A stretch of DNA of 64,000 nt from Corallium rubrum. Its lineage: Eukaryota; Cnidaria; Anthozoa; Scleralcyonacea; Coralliidae. Positions 1 through 11,439 of the stretch are shown here, one piece after another. The number at the start of each line of letters is the position of its first letter. The stretch's first letter is position 1. The notes beneath the pieces were generated by a model that ran no database searches, was not told the DNA's origin, and was given only the letters and a program-made list of their open reading frames with translations. The translations under genes and the position numbers were made by a program. The DNA is taken from positions 10,680,316 through 10,744,315 of the forward strand of contig OZ036006.1 in NCBI GenBank assembly GCA_964035015.1. Reading direction: 5' to 3'.

Positions 1-271
1 CTTCGACTGTAGATACGACTTAGTAACTCTGAACTAGAACTAAGTGTCACTTACTTGAAGTTACATCACACTATTGCTCTTAAATCTTAATAAACTTGTT
101 ATTTTAACTCCGCCGTTGTTATATATGTTCTTGAATAAATATCGTACGCAGCATTAAGCATGAGTTAAAACAGTTAAACCCCTATTAAGCAGATGCTTTG
201 GGACCTCGTCTAAGTGTCCTCAGTCCTTAAGCGAGGTGTCCACTTCAAAGGGGTTGACACAGTATTACAAT

Positions 272-1024
272 TCACTGAGGACGCACTGTGATAAAAAGTG
301 AAAATGTTTGTCCTATATCGAAAGAACGAGGATAATTACTTTTCAAAGTGACGTTGCTTTGAAAATAAGCTGAACTTGTGGAGAATTGATGACTGGGAGT
401 AATATTTCCTTCCTTAAAGAAACAGCTACCTTTTAATGTCCAAGTCAAAGGAACATAGTTATTCGGTGTTAACTCCAAAATACAGAAAGTAATTATTGCA
501 GGGTACTCGTTAACTTCTGGATAAGGGACATTTTGCCTGCTAAATGTTAACTGCCCCTTGTATCCACAGAACAAGAAAACATCTGACTTAACGTTGTAGG
601 GCGGTCCATTATATGTATAACTGTATGATGCCGATGGAAATTGACTTGTTGCTATATTCCAGCTATATTGGGTGATCTCGGTTGCATGTGGCTTCCGCCT
701 TACTGGGGTTACTTGGCTCAAGCGTTGTTTCAGTTCAGGTGGTAGGGCATGGTAGGTCATTCCTTTCATGAGCTGCTCTTGGAAGTGAGGCATTTTGCTT
801 GCTGTGGCGTGAACTCTGATGACGTTGTACAGATAATCAATAGTCGTCAGGTCGAATCGAACTGCGTCGAGCAGAGTAGAAGTGGCCTCAATACTCGATG
901 GGTCGAAACGTTCGGAGCGAATTACATAGCCAACATAAGCGAAGGTGCGCCGATGTTTTCCGATGTAGCTATGTGTAATGTGATTTAGTGAGTCTTTAAG
1001 ACTGTCTACGACCGATTGAGTCAT
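272..1024 (-). pseudogene. 5'-truncated BTB-BACK family copy (C-terminal half only)
   Basis: The 250-residue open frame matches only the second half of the BTB-BACK proteins found elsewhere in this window. Residues about 45-80 (VRFDLTTIDYLYNVIR, then HATASKMPHF) align with the end of the BACK region. Residues about 80-125 match the linker (GMTYHALPP, then TPVRRKP and ITQYSWNI). The rest matches the C-terminal module (SDVFLFCGYKGQLTF). No BTB domain is visible in the 2 kb upstream on the minus strand, so the copy looks 5'-truncated. The open frame over 750 bases argues that it is young or still constrained. It is more diverged than the 13.7, 43.3 and 60-62 kb copies. It could alternatively be the last exon of a gene whose other exons I cannot recognise. 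Confidence 0.6.
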
Positions 1025-2000
1025 TGAAAACGAGTTGTTTCTTTTGATTTCGGGGGGATTTTATCAAGGTAAGGAAGTAATTATAACTTATATTGTGTCA
1101 CATCATTGATCAACGTTAATCTCTATGGAACTTGTGGAAACATGATGTAAATTGCCTGTTGTACCAGGCTATCTTTTAGGTTGTATATATCAATATCATC
1201 AGACTCATGAAATAGTTGTTTAAAAGGAAATATCTTTTTGCAGTTGTTTTACTTTTAACTCAAGGCATTTTGTCCTGTATTGAAGGTTACTGTATTGAAG
1301 CCCGACGGTTACTGTGAAGGTTACTGTATTGAAGCCCGACAGTTACAGACAAAACAGTTTATAGTTTCAAAAATAAATATAGAAATGATACCCTGATTCA
1401 TTTTATGGGATTTTAATATTCTAAAAGCCATTGTCGCATTAATATGCGTCAAAATAGTATACACTGTACACTGTATGTAAATGTAAACTTATATTTTATT
1501 AAATGTACAACTATATGCTATAAAGCAGTCCAACCAAGCAATCCATTTCTTCAAAGATGGAATCAAATATTAAACTCTTAGTAAATGCTCCTACCACGAT
1601 TATTATTAATAACACTTTTTTGCTTCATAGATACTTCTATATACAGTATTCTTCCCTAAATAACTGATTTTTTTGTTTTCTGTTTTAGAAATATTGACTG
1701 ACATGTGTTCATAGCTTGTGACAGTTGTTGCACAGGGACCAATGTGTTAGTGGTGACATTCTGATCAGACATTATCTGTGTAGTGAATTATCGCATAACT
1801 CAAACTAAACAGACTTAAATTATTAAGTGAAGTGTGTGTAGTATACACATGCAGTACGTTTAAGCTCGTAAATGTACCACATGCACTACATGTATATGTA
1901 CATGTACAACTCATCAGATCACTTTAACTACATCTCATATGCAAACGCTACCAGTTAGGAATGCTATGACTATGAATTTGAATTTGCAACCTTACTGTAG
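1025..2000. other. AT-rich stretch without a recognisable gene
   Basis: No open frame of note. A short direct repeat built on TACTGTATTGAAGCCCGAC occurs twice near 1,285-1,345. I see no RNA gene or splice structure. Confidence 0.5.
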
Positions 2001-2009
2001 CTCTCCATC

Positions 2010-2090
2010 TGACACTCTGAATGGTTAGAGCACCTAACCAGTCATTAGAAGGTTGCAGGTTCAAGCCCTGTCTGGGACTCGGAAACGTTT
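2010..2090 (+). repeat. tRNA-derived SINE head
   Basis: A box A-like segment (TGGTTAGAGCA, about 2,020) is followed about 35 bases later by a box B-like segment (GGTTCAAGCCC, about 2,056). This is the internal RNA polymerase III promoter layout. The flanks do not pair into an acceptor stem, so this is a SINE head rather than a working tRNA gene. Confidence 0.5.
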
Positions 2091-2639
2091 TCTTAGTAAC
2101 TGAGCTTGACAAATGTTCAAATGTCTGTTATATATCGTGTACGTATGTTGCATTATTACTGAGGAATGTAACTAACATTGAGGAAAATCCTGGATCCATT
2201 GTTTATGTAATTGACCAAGGTCAAAAATCTGCCAGTTTCAGTGAGGGCAAACAATCTGTCTCTGTTGTTGACTGCAATGATATGCAGACAGGATGTAACC
2301 AGTATGTAACTTATTATGACAGTATTATTTCTGCATGTGTATACACATAGTAGAAAATTCTCATGCTAAACTAGTCAAATATCAACAAACATTCTGAAAA
2401 GTTCTTAATATGTATTTTAGCAAATTAAATTGGCTATTTCCTGATTTGGTATATTGCTATGTCCTCTGTTATATTAATTACACATTTACACTGCCTGTCA
2501 GTGTCTTTGAGGATTATTGCAACCAAAGGCCCATTCACATGATCTGATTAACTGGACTCAATTCTCCTGGTGCATGTATTGTAGCCCTAAACGTAGACGA
2601 ATGTACGCATTGCGTGCCTATTTTTTATGATTGCATTAC

Positions 2640-3065
2640 TGTGATTGCATTCGAAAGAACACTTAAAATGACAACGTAACATCTTTCGTTTCCTTGCTTC
2701 ATTCTTGAGATATTCAGATTTGTTTGATATGCAAATGTCATACTTATGACATCACACTGCATAGACTTGGGAAACTTGAAAGAGCATCAATTTTAGGATT
2801 GCCCAAATATTTTACACCCAGCTACACACGTTTAGTGACCAGTCATGGCTACATACATACATGCAAGTGCAAATTTTTATTAAGTACTTTCGATAAGCAC
2901 TCTCAAAGAAAATCATACTTTTCTAAAAAGTCATTACGCAGTGTGACGTCATAAGTAGGTCATTTGCATATCAAACAAACCTGAATATCTCAAGAATGAA
3001 GCAAGGAAACGAAATTCTACGAAAGATGTTGCGTTGTCATTTTAAGTGTTCTTTCAAATGCAATC
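2640..3065. repeat. MITE-like element with about 130-bp inverted arms
   Basis: The left arm (about 2,640-2,765: GAAAGAACACTTAAAATGAC, the TCCTTGCTTCATTCTTGAG segment, then TTTGATATGCAAATG) is repeated in inverted orientation at about 2,935-3,065 with few differences. It encodes no transposase. A diverged single arm of the same family lies at about 48,605-48,715. A clear target duplication was not identified. Confidence 0.65.
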
Positions 3066-3149
3066 ATAAAAAACTGGGGTGAAATTTCACTGCAATGGCA
3101 CTTTAAAAAATAAGACATGCACAAGTAGGTATAGAATTTAAAAATATTA

Positions 3150-3490
3150 TACATATATAGGGTAGGTATTAAAAATTAGTGTTTCAAAGTTATCAATATG
3201 TTCATATTTTGCTAAAAAGTAAGAATGTATTGCTTCATTAAAACTATTAAAAGTCTCATACTTCTTGACTGAATTTGGCAAGCTGTTCCACAGCTGTGTC
3301 CACAGTTTAATACTTGACACAGTAAAAGACCTACCACCTTCAGTCTCTCGTTTGTACCGCGGACAAACAAGATTTGTGTTACTGTGTCTAGTTTGACATA
3401 CGTGAATGTCAGAATTTCATGTCAATAACTGTTCGATATATGATGGAGTGAAATCATTTAGTCTTTTATAAATTAATTTACATTTATTAA
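3150..3490 (-). pseudogene. LINE (non-LTR retrotransposon) 3' end fragment
   Basis: The minus-strand translation contains segments typical of the extreme C-terminus of LINE ORF2 proteins: LIYKRLNDFTPSYIEQLL, then CQTRHSNTNLVCPRY, then SFTVSSIKLW, and WNSLPNSVKKYETFNSF. The W-NSLP-x(n)-SF pattern is a familiar ending of animal LINE reverse transcriptase proteins. At least one in-frame stop lies between the first two segments, and the reverse transcriptase core is absent. This is a dead 5'-truncated insertion. The clade cannot be assigned from this tail. Confidence 0.55.
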
Positions 3491-3591
3491 TTTTTATCTC
3501 ATCAAAAAATGGGAAGAATGAGGAATTGAGGAAGCTTATCGATGTCTAATAACAACAATAACCCTTTTGATAATAAATCATGCATTACATA

Positions 3592-3733
3592 ATATATCAT
3601 ACACGAGGAGTGTTTCATCAGGATATCCAAACACCAAGACATTTGTTGAAAACCGAGGCAAAGCCGAGGTTTTTGAACAAACTTCAAAGTGTTTGGATAT
3701 CCTGATGAAACACTCCTCCGAGTGTATGATATA
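3592..3733. repeat. Hairpin of about 50-bp arms
   Basis: The run containing GTGTTTCATCAGGATATCC is mirrored by GGATATCCTGATGAAACAC, giving a near-perfect stem around a loop that contains GAGGCAAAGCCGAGG. A related motif pair (TTTTATCAGAT and ATCTGATAAAACA) occurs near 53,230-53,290, so this looks like a dispersed foldback family. Confidence 0.6.
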
Positions 3734-3966
3734 GCATCTCAAACAAATCCGTATATTTTAAGAGAAAATCAAGGTAAAAGTTCACTTAATTTATGTAATT
3801 TCTTCCTCCGATATCCAAACCACCAACATGGTACTGATTTCCTTTGTGTTTTCCTCATGAATTATTGAGTTTGAGAAGATTTCATCACCAACCTCAAGTT
3901 CGTATACCATTGTTTCATAGGCATTGAAGCCAATTCAAGAAGAGTCAATAACAAGCATTTTAACTT

Positions 3967-5646
3967 TTACAAAAGTTGAATCACTAAACCAAGCTTATAT
4001 GAATGTCTGTCCGTAGCGCTCTTCCGAACTGCATAGACCTCATAAGGACACTCACGACACTTGGATGAAAAACTATAAGCATTATCTGGAGTGTGTTCAC
4101 CCAAACCTTCACACCCCGCAATGCTTTCACATCGAATTTTCCACTTCAAGGCAACAAAGCTTTCCTCACGTAACTCCAAAAGCTGAAAATTTATTCCTAT
4201 GATGTATCCAAATTGGCTTGAATCATCTAACTTTTTTAAAGACATTTGCATTTTGTAGCCACAGGACCAGAATTCATCTGAAGTCAGTTTGGCTTCGCTT
4301 GGGAGGCTATCAACTTGAGTTTTGGGCAAAGTCCACCAATATTGAACGATAGTACCCAGCTGGACAGTGGGTCGTGGAATGGGTTTGACTTGTAGGCATT
4401 TCCTCGCGTTACATTTCAAGGCATGATAGGTTACACCTCTGGTGTAGTACTGCATGAATCCAGTCATCTTGGAAGCTATTGGGTGGTGTTGTACGACATT
4501 ATGCAGGTAATCGACTGTTAGGTACTCAAATCGAACCATGAAGCCAACTAGACTTGCACAACTAAACAGATCTTTTATATCACGAGTGTTGCAACATTCG
4601 ATCCAGTGCATCAATGCGTGAAATACCGTGTTTTCCGACTGGACAGTAACCCAACTCCCTTTGCCCAACAGACAAACCATCGTCGTTACTGATAACTTAG
4701 TGAAGGCCTCTGTCTGCCATGTTTCGTCTAGAGGGCTAAAAGTTTTGACAATGAATCTTCTTAAAGTAATCTTCAAGTCCTCCAAGGCTCTTTCATTGTG
4801 ATTCATTTTAACAACGTATACATTAATCTTCTCGCAATTCTCAATTGTCGTTGCGTTCGTTTTCAAAACATACTTGCATTTCGTAAACACAAACTTTACT
4901 TGATACTTGTCAGCCAATTCGAGGACAACCAGAAGATCGTCAACACTGGCTCCGTTTAAAATATCTGGCCTGTACATCGCCCCGAGTAGCAACAAATGAC
5001 CTTTCTCTTCACATTCAGTGATCTTGAGATGAACTTCTTTCAAATGGGATTCACTCAATCCAGAGTAAAATAAAGAGCGGAAGTAACTACTGTGTACGGC
5101 GAGCCATGAAGAATGTACGAAGATCTTGCGTTGTCTCAGGATTTCTCTATCACCAAAACTATCACAAAAATAATTTTGGAAAGAGGACGATGCGTCTGGA
5201 TTCGTTATTAGGCTGTTCTCTGACTCGGTATTCGTGTCGAAATTTTCTTCATTCTTGTCTTCAGAGTGTGAAACTTCGTCTTGGGTTTCGTATTTCGTAG
5301 GCAATACCTTGAGCCTTTTGTTGTCAACAGGCAAGATGGCGTCTTCTTCTTGGCTTCTTTTTCCTAACAACTGTACGGTCGGTGTTGATGTCGCTCCCCT
5401 TTCTTCTGTCGGCCCTTCCTCGAGGTCTTGTTCAAGAGATTTCGGCGGCTTGGCCTCGGTGGCTTCGTTGATGGCTGTTGTCGATTTGGAGACAGCGTCT
5501 TGCTGTGTGTCATCGTTGTGGATATCAAGGACCAACACTCGGTCGTGTAGAGCGGGTTGGTTGAATTCTGAGGCATAAATATCCGAGAGAGCTTTCAATT
5601 CGGAATATGTGAAGCTCTGGTTGCCTGAAGTTGACTCTACCGACAT
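3967..5646 (-). CDS. BTB-BACK protein, intronless, divergent family member
   Basis: A 559-residue open frame. Residues about 1-45 form the family's conserved N-terminus (LSDIYASEFNQPALHDRVLVL). Residues 45-160 are acidic and low in complexity with a basic, NLS-like cluster (GKRSQEEDAILPVDNKRLKV). The BTB domain spans about 170-270 (IFVHSSWLAVHSSYFRSLF, then LADKYQVKFVF). BACK spans about 285-400 (ENTVFHALMHWIECCN, then RFEYLTVDYLHNVVQHHPIA). The C-terminal 130 residues (SDEFWSCGYKMQMSL) resemble a MATH-like beta module, which is my inference. BTB-BACK proteins of known function usually recruit substrates to Cullin-3 ubiquitin ligases. The start is chosen because MSVESTSG directly precedes the conserved N-terminus. 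It is the most diverged of the full-length copies here. No introns are visible. Confidence 0.85.
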   Translation of the reverse strand: MSVESTSGNQSFTYSELKALSDIYASEFNQPALHDRVLVLDIHNDDTQQDAVSKSTTAINEATEAKPPKSLEQDLEEGPTEERGATSTPTVQLLGKRSQEEDAILPVDNKRLKVLPTKYETQDEVSHSEDKNEENFDTNTESENSLITNPDASSSFQNYFCDSFGDREILRQRKIFVHSSWLAVHSSYFRSLFYSGLSESHLKEVHLKITECEEKGHLLLLGAMYRPDILNGASVDDLLVVLELADKYQVKFVFTKCKYVLKTNATTIENCEKINVYVVKMNHNERALEDLKITLRRFIVKTFSPLDETWQTEAFTKLSVTTMVCLLGKGSWVTVQSENTVFHALMHWIECCNTRDIKDLFSCASLVGFMVRFEYLTVDYLHNVVQHHPIASKMTGFMQYYTRGVTYHALKCNARKCLQVKPIPRPTVQLGTIVQYWWTLPKTQVDSLPSEAKLTSDEFWSCGYKMQMSLKKLDDSSQFGYIIGINFQLLELREESFVALKWKIRCESIAGCEGLGEHTPDNAYSFSSKCRECPYEVYAVRKSATDRHSYKLGLVIQLL

Positions 5647-5739
5647 GACGCCGAAGCAAGTCTGTCTTCTGTCCCTGTCTCCCGCGATCCAAAGTTATCA
5701 TGTCCGCCCAGATCAGTGGTTTCTGCGTCTTGTATGTCC

Positions 5740-6060
5740 CTAAGTGTCCTCAACATCCCTAGTAATCCCTAGTAATCTTTGTAATCCCTGGTAACCTAGT
5801 AACCCCTGGTAACCTAGTAATCTCTAGTAATCCCTAGTAATCTAGTAATCCCTGGTAATCTAGTAATCCCTGGTAACCTAGTAATCCCTAGTAACCCCTG
5901 GTAACCTAGTAATCCCTGGTAATCTAATAATCCCTAGTAATCTAGTAACCCCTAGTAATCTAGTAATTCCTGGTAATCTAGTAACCCCTAGTAATCTAGT
6001 AACCCCTAGTAATCTAGTAACCCCTAGTAATCTAGTAATTCCTGGTAATCTAGTAACCCA
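5740..6060. repeat. Minisatellite of CCTRGTAATC-type units
   Basis: Tandem degenerate units of about 10-25 bases built from CCCTAGTAATCTAGTAA and CCCTGGTAACCTAGTAA. It begins roughly 80 bases upstream of the 3967-5646 gene's start codon, so it may fall in that gene's promoter. Confidence 0.8.

Positions 6061-6063
<3 letters not shown>

Positions 6064-6125
<62 letters not shown>
6064..6125. repeat. (CA)n microsatellite
   Basis: About 30 uninterrupted CA dinucleotides directly follow the minisatellite. Confidence 0.95.
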
Positions 6126-6127
<2 letters not shown>

Positions 6128-7012
6128 ACACTTTAAAAGCCGCTCCGCTGGTTCAGTCCTAGATTTCTCGTATTCAACCATCTACCCACCTTTGCAATAT
6201 TGCAAAGTAGCATGCAAGAGAACATTCGGTTTGACTGTGGCTGCGTTCACACGAATCCGGCGTAGCCCGGTTTTTCCGGGGAGGTTTGGCTAGGCTTTTT
6301 ATTGCCGCCCCTTTTATAAGTTTATTCAGACAGCCAATTAGGTGAGAGATGAAATTGAACAACTGATCTGATTGATCACATGGAATGAGTGTTGAGCTAG
6401 ATCAGTGGTTGAGCTGGTCAGGAAAGCTTTTGTTCATTACACTTTCCGCGCTACAATATATGAATTGTGGTCAGAGATTTCGAAATTTCAGCTTTCGTTT
6501 CCTTTGAAATTAAAGGTCCATTTCAGAGCAGTTAACGGATACTATTTATATAAATACTTTCAAGAGGTGACACAACAACGCTGCTTCGACTACTGCATTC
6601 GCCTTGTCGTCTCACTATAAAGTATCAAGACTGCCAAAACAGCAGCTTTTCCTTGGAGCAACTCTTTGATAGCTATCTCTTGCTTTTTTAATAGAAATTC
6701 TCGCGAGAAATTTTGGGCGCGTTTAATAAACAATAGAGTTGATGTTTGCGGGCATCTTGAACGGTGCCAACCCAGACATCCCGTAAAATGTATTATCCCG
6801 CTAGAAAAATTTCGCCGACACTTAATTGTAGCTTTTTTAAGATTTTTCGCACAGATTTACTTACACAACCAGCAAGAACATATTCATAATACCATTCTTC
6901 GTAAATTTTGTAAAGCTCTGACCTATAGTAAGCGAAATATTAGCTTTAAAGTAAACTAATTTGGACAGTTGCTTCAGACACAACGCATTTGGATGTTAAA
7001 CTATGGATGTTA

Positions 7013-7349
7013 TAGACCAGGCGGAGAAGGGGGGAATGGTCCCTCGACGGGGAAATTTATGAGACCAAGTGGACTTGGTCAACTTTGGGGTGCTGAGTTC
7101 GAAAATCGTTGGTATACAGGCTGTGGGCGGGGCCTTCCGCCTCGTTTTCGCGTTTAAACCTCGATTTGGTGCAAAAACGATATCTGCTCGATTGAAGCGA
7201 ACAACAATGGAGAATTTGTTTAATCTGGGCACCTTTAGCAATTTTTGGGTGCTGAGTGCAAAATTCGATTGTATTCAGACGATAAACTGGGCCTTCCGCC
7301 TCGTTTTCACGCATTACAGCATCGTTTTTACGCATTAAAGCCTCGTTTT
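7013..7349 (+). repeat. Left TIR of the 4.4-kb transposon
   Basis: Contains internal subrepeats of the form CCTCGTTTTCACGCATTA and CATCGTTTTTACGCATTAA, which could be transposase binding sites. It matches 11099-11435 in inverted orientation. Confidence 0.85.
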
Positions 7350-7496
7350 GGTGAAAAATAACGATCTGCGCGTGATCGAAATAAAAAACAAGGACAACTT
7401 TGACGAATAAGAACAACTTTAGTAAATTTGAGGTCTAAATTCAAACTTCAATATATATATATAAGTATAATAAAATTTCGAAAAAATATAAAGTTG

Positions 7497-10400
7497 TTAA
7501 TCCTCATCATCTTCCATAACGTCATCAAAGTCGTCTTCAAGATCACTGTTTTGCACGAAATCAAACTCATCTTCATCTTCTACTTCTTCCTGGCCAATCA
7601 ACAATTCACTAACATCGTCAGGGTAACAAACACTGCTCCAGATAACTTCTCCTCTTTCGTCCCAACCATGATTTGTGGGCTCATCTAGATCAAGGATCAA
7701 GTGATTAGCTTTCCTGAAAATCGATGCAACATAATTTGCACGGATTATATGAAGCTTCAGATTGGTTTCACAAGGTGGCAAGAGGCTTAAGTCGATTACT
7801 TTCTTCTCTTTGTCAAACTTCTGCAAGAAGATCTTATGTCGTAGCTTGTTCGCTGATGACATCGTTTGGTTTCCATATAACGCACAAACGAACTTTTCTA
7901 AGCCTTGTGAAATGTGATCAGGAACCTGAGGACTACTGCCTAGCTCAGCAAACAGACGAATATATTCTTGACGTTTCAGCATCGCTTTCCAGAAAGCTTT
8001 CTTCCCTTTCCTGAAGAAACTGGAAACGTAGTCATTACCAGAAAAAGCGTGTAAACCGATGAGAGCTTTCCTTTTCTCCAGATCCAGTGTTGAGGACGTC
8101 ACATCTATAATCTTCCTAGCTTTGCCTGTTCCGTTGTCGATTAGAACTTTAACAGCAAAACCATGCGCCACAAACAGAGCAAGGATATCGATGTCTCCTG
8201 AATGAGATCGAATCATGATAGTATCTCCAGGAGGTACGTTCGCAGCGTGGGCCAAGGCAACTAGCTTTGTGTCTGCTTCTTCGTGGTCACTAGCTAAATA
8301 TTCGATAACTGATACTTCATCCCTTGTTATTTTCGTACACTGAGACTTGTTGGAAAAGAAGATGGTTTTACTTGACAGATCATTACGCCCTTCTTCAATT
8401 GCTTTCTGAATAAGATTGATAAGCATTTCCTTGTTTTCCCCATTACGAAGAAAACTTGTGAAATCGTGAGGTACCTTCATGTCAGGACTGGTTAGGACAT
8501 ACCTCTCGCTTACACCTCTTGCCTGACGTTCTCCACCTTTGATGCTATTGTCCTTGTACGCATCACAAACTATGAAGATAATGGTGTACTGAGAAGGAAC
8601 AGTGGCCATTATTCCAGATGCCATTTCTCTTATGGTTGATCCAGTGCCAACCAAACTACGTATTGCAGCGACAAGATCTATCAAGTATGTTCTCATTGTT
8701 GAAGCGGGTGGTAGTGCGTCATGGTTTACAATGCTTAGGTCGCTCATGGAGGCGTCATACAATTTGCTTTTGACTGTCTTTCTTATTGCACCATCTTGTG
8801 TACTTAGCGGGATTGAAACAGGTGCAAGGGGGAAAGCACAGCACTTTCTCAAGATCAACCCCTGTCTTGTGCTTGTTAGAATAAGCAACTAACATTCCCA
8901 AGATATCTCTCTGAAATGTAAGTTCTTTTGTCTTTCCCTTGCTCTTTAACTTGGTTTTAACGGCCAAATTCTTGAAGGTCTTGAGCGTCTCTCTCTTGAT
9001 TGGGCTAAAAAAATCTGTTTTGGACGATTCTGTTGATTCCGTTGTAATTCTGCCCTGAAATTCATCCATTAGCTCCTTTCCTCTTGATTCAAGTGTGAGT
9101 AAGCAGTTGCGTACATTCTCTGGAGCTGGATACCCCGATACCAAATTGAACAACTCGTCTTTGTCAATATCAGGTTGGAAGGGATTGATGAATTGTGTCC
9201 GCAATACGACCATGATTTTTTCCACCATCTTATTCGACTTTAGAATTTCACTGCTTCGCATACATTTTCGTGGATTTGACATTGTAGTGGACATTCCTGA
9301 TAGCTCCATTAACGATTCGACAAACTTGGTTTGATATGGTTATTCATGACCCATTTTGCGACAGTATTTTCTTTTGCAGCAAACTGCGTGACTCCACCTG
9401 AAAAACAAAGAGAATGGTAATATACATATGAGGTATATACGTAGGGCGTTCGTCACATGTAAGGAAAGATTGTTGAAGAAGATGCCTGGCATTAATACAA
9501 CAGGATTTTAAATTCATAAATATGAAATTACCTGCAGTCTTTGCGTTTCTCATGTAACTTTGTTCGCCTGCCATGTCGATTGACTGTCCTATGCCAAGTT
9601 GATTTCTCCGTACGGATCGACAAACCAAGATCTTCGATCTCCTGTCTTGCTCCTGGGTAAGTGCTGTCAATACATTCTAAGCCACTGACATAATATGTGC
9701 CATAGCGAGCATAATGAACCCGATTGGTAGCAAAGCACAAAGGCAAAGATTCTTTCCACATGAGCATTCTCAGATCATAATCATTGGTATTGATGGAAAA
9801 GTGTAATTTCTGCTGACGATCAATAAGCCCCATATACTTTGCCCAATACTGGGGTGTTTTTCCAAATTCTCCGTTCATACATTTGGCTTTCTGTATTTGG
9901 CATTGCTTAACATATTCTTTAACAGAGTCGTCGTTAAGAATGTTCGTTAAACTCGTTGCTTGTGCGGGGTTACTTTGGGCGAACTCCTCAACTTTCACTG
10001 GCATAGTCGGTAAATATTGTTCTGTAAAGAGCCTTTCCAATGCTTCGGAAAAAGCCTCGTGAACAAGCCAACATCGATTGTAGTGCTTTCCACTCATCAC
10101 TCCCGTGATGCTTCCAGAGCTGCACAGACCCGCTTGAAATATGACATCTTCGAATCCACTGCCCTCCACGAAACGCCCAATAACTGCAAAAAAGGTCACC
10201 ATTGCATGAAAATCGCCTAGATGAATTATTATGTCGGACCATGCATCTGGATTGTTCCAAACCACATGAAAAGCCTTGATTGCAGCTCCCACGTCAAGGG
10301 TGATGTGAGCGTGGGACATGTTGGATTGCCTCGCTAGCTGTCTAGATTGATGGAACATTTCTATGATGGTGGAGTATTCGGTTATTGGGGAAGAAATAGG

Positions 10401-10909
10401 AGGCAAGTATGTCATCAGGGTTGCTTTGCTATGAGCCTGTTGAAAACGACGCACGATCCAGCCAACGAATCTGGGCTTTGTCTGATTGGCTGAGTTTAGA
10501 TACCGCACTGATTTCCATAACAGCAACAGCTTTGAACAAAACATCTCCGCGTCAGAAGAAGCTGGTCTGGTCTGTACTTCGGCAAATGATGGTGGTTCTG
10601 CTTTTGGGTTGATTGCCACTCGCTTATCAGCATTATCTCTGGAGAGTTGGATCGATCGATCGATCGTCGCAAATATGAGATATTTGAACCTTGTTGACCA
10701 ATGTTGCACATCTGCAACCGATCTTTTCAGTTATCGATATTTCAACCCAGAGATCAGTTATCTTGCTATATTTCGATGCCTAAGTAGGCTATAGGCATGC
10801 TATTTTACAACTAATAGCAAATAAACTATATATCTATATCGTAAAGGCTTAGAAAATGCAAAAGGAATTACCTAATTTCCACGGTCGGAACCAAAGCGTC
10901 GGCGGCCAT
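7497..10909 (-). pseudogene. Transposon-encoded protein with nuclease-like C-terminal domain (frameshifted)
   Basis: A likely first exon starts at 10909 (MAADALVPTVEIR, donor GTAATT after 10872). A long frame, 10709-9528, holds the segments WNNPDAWSDIIIHLGDFHAM and FVEGSGFEDVIFQAG. These are shared with a widespread uncharacterised protein of invertebrate mobile elements, as I recall it. An intron (9531-9398) joins in phase to GGVTQFAAKEN. The C-terminal half (8888-7497) carries [36 protein letters not shown], then [10 protein letters not shown] and [16 protein letters not shown]. That acidic-residue pattern resembles FEN1/PIN-type nucleases. Three one-base frame changes interrupt it: about 9,590-9,640, about 9,330, and a five-C run at 8828-8832 (coding strand). 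It ends with an acidic tail. I call it a pseudogene unless the indels are assembly errors. Confidence 0.6.
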
Positions 10910-11098
10910 CTTTGTTTTCGTCGCCTGATTATATGGTATTACATGAAGTATGAATTAATCAAACAGAATTAATTAAGACATGTTGCAGATGCGCTACAAT
11001 GGTGAACGAAGTTCAAATTATTATTATTATTTTTTTTACTATTTTTTTAAAAAGTGGTAGCAGATCTGCTACAGGGGTCAATATAGGGTTAAAGCGTG

Positions 11099-11435
11099 AA
11101 AACGAGGCTTTAATGCGTAAAAACGATGCTGTAATGCGTGAAAACGAGGCGGAAGGCCCAGTTTATCGTCTGAATACAATCGAATTTTGCACTCAGCACC
11201 CAAAAATTGCTAAAGGTGCCCAGATTAAACAAATTCTCCATTGTTGTTCGCTTCAATCGAGCAGATATCGTTTTTGCACCAAATCGAGGGTTAAACGTGA
11301 AAACGAGGCGGAAGGCCCCGCCCACAGCCTGTATACCAACGATTTTCGAACTCAGCACCCCAAAGTTGACCAAGTCCACTTGGTCTCATAAATTTCCCCG
11401 TCGGGGGACCATTCCCCCCTTCTCCGCCTGGTCTA
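11099..11435 (-). repeat. Right TIR of the 4.4-kb transposon
   Basis: Inverted copy of 7013-7349, same length, with only isolated differences. Confidence 0.85.
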
Positions 11436-11439
11436 TTAA

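Larger units (their letters stand above)
7013..11435. mobile_element. 4.4-kb DNA transposon with 337-bp TIRs
   Basis: The ends read TAGACCAGGCGGAGAAGG inward on the left and its reverse complement on the right. The inverted arms (7013-7349 and 11099-11435) are equal in length and almost identical. The flanks are TTA on both sides (7010-7012 and 11436-11438), consistent with a 3-bp target duplication. A TA duplication with ends starting GACC is equally possible. The interior carries one minus-strand gene with frameshifts. A TTA duplication would fit PIF/Harbinger-like elements, but I do not recognise a Harbinger transposase, so the superfamily stays open. Confidence 0.8.

Noticed and set aside
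749-988. Plus-strand open frame opposite the 272-1024 BTB fragment
   Set aside because: It is an antisense shadow; the minus strand carries the recognisable BACK and C-terminal motifs.
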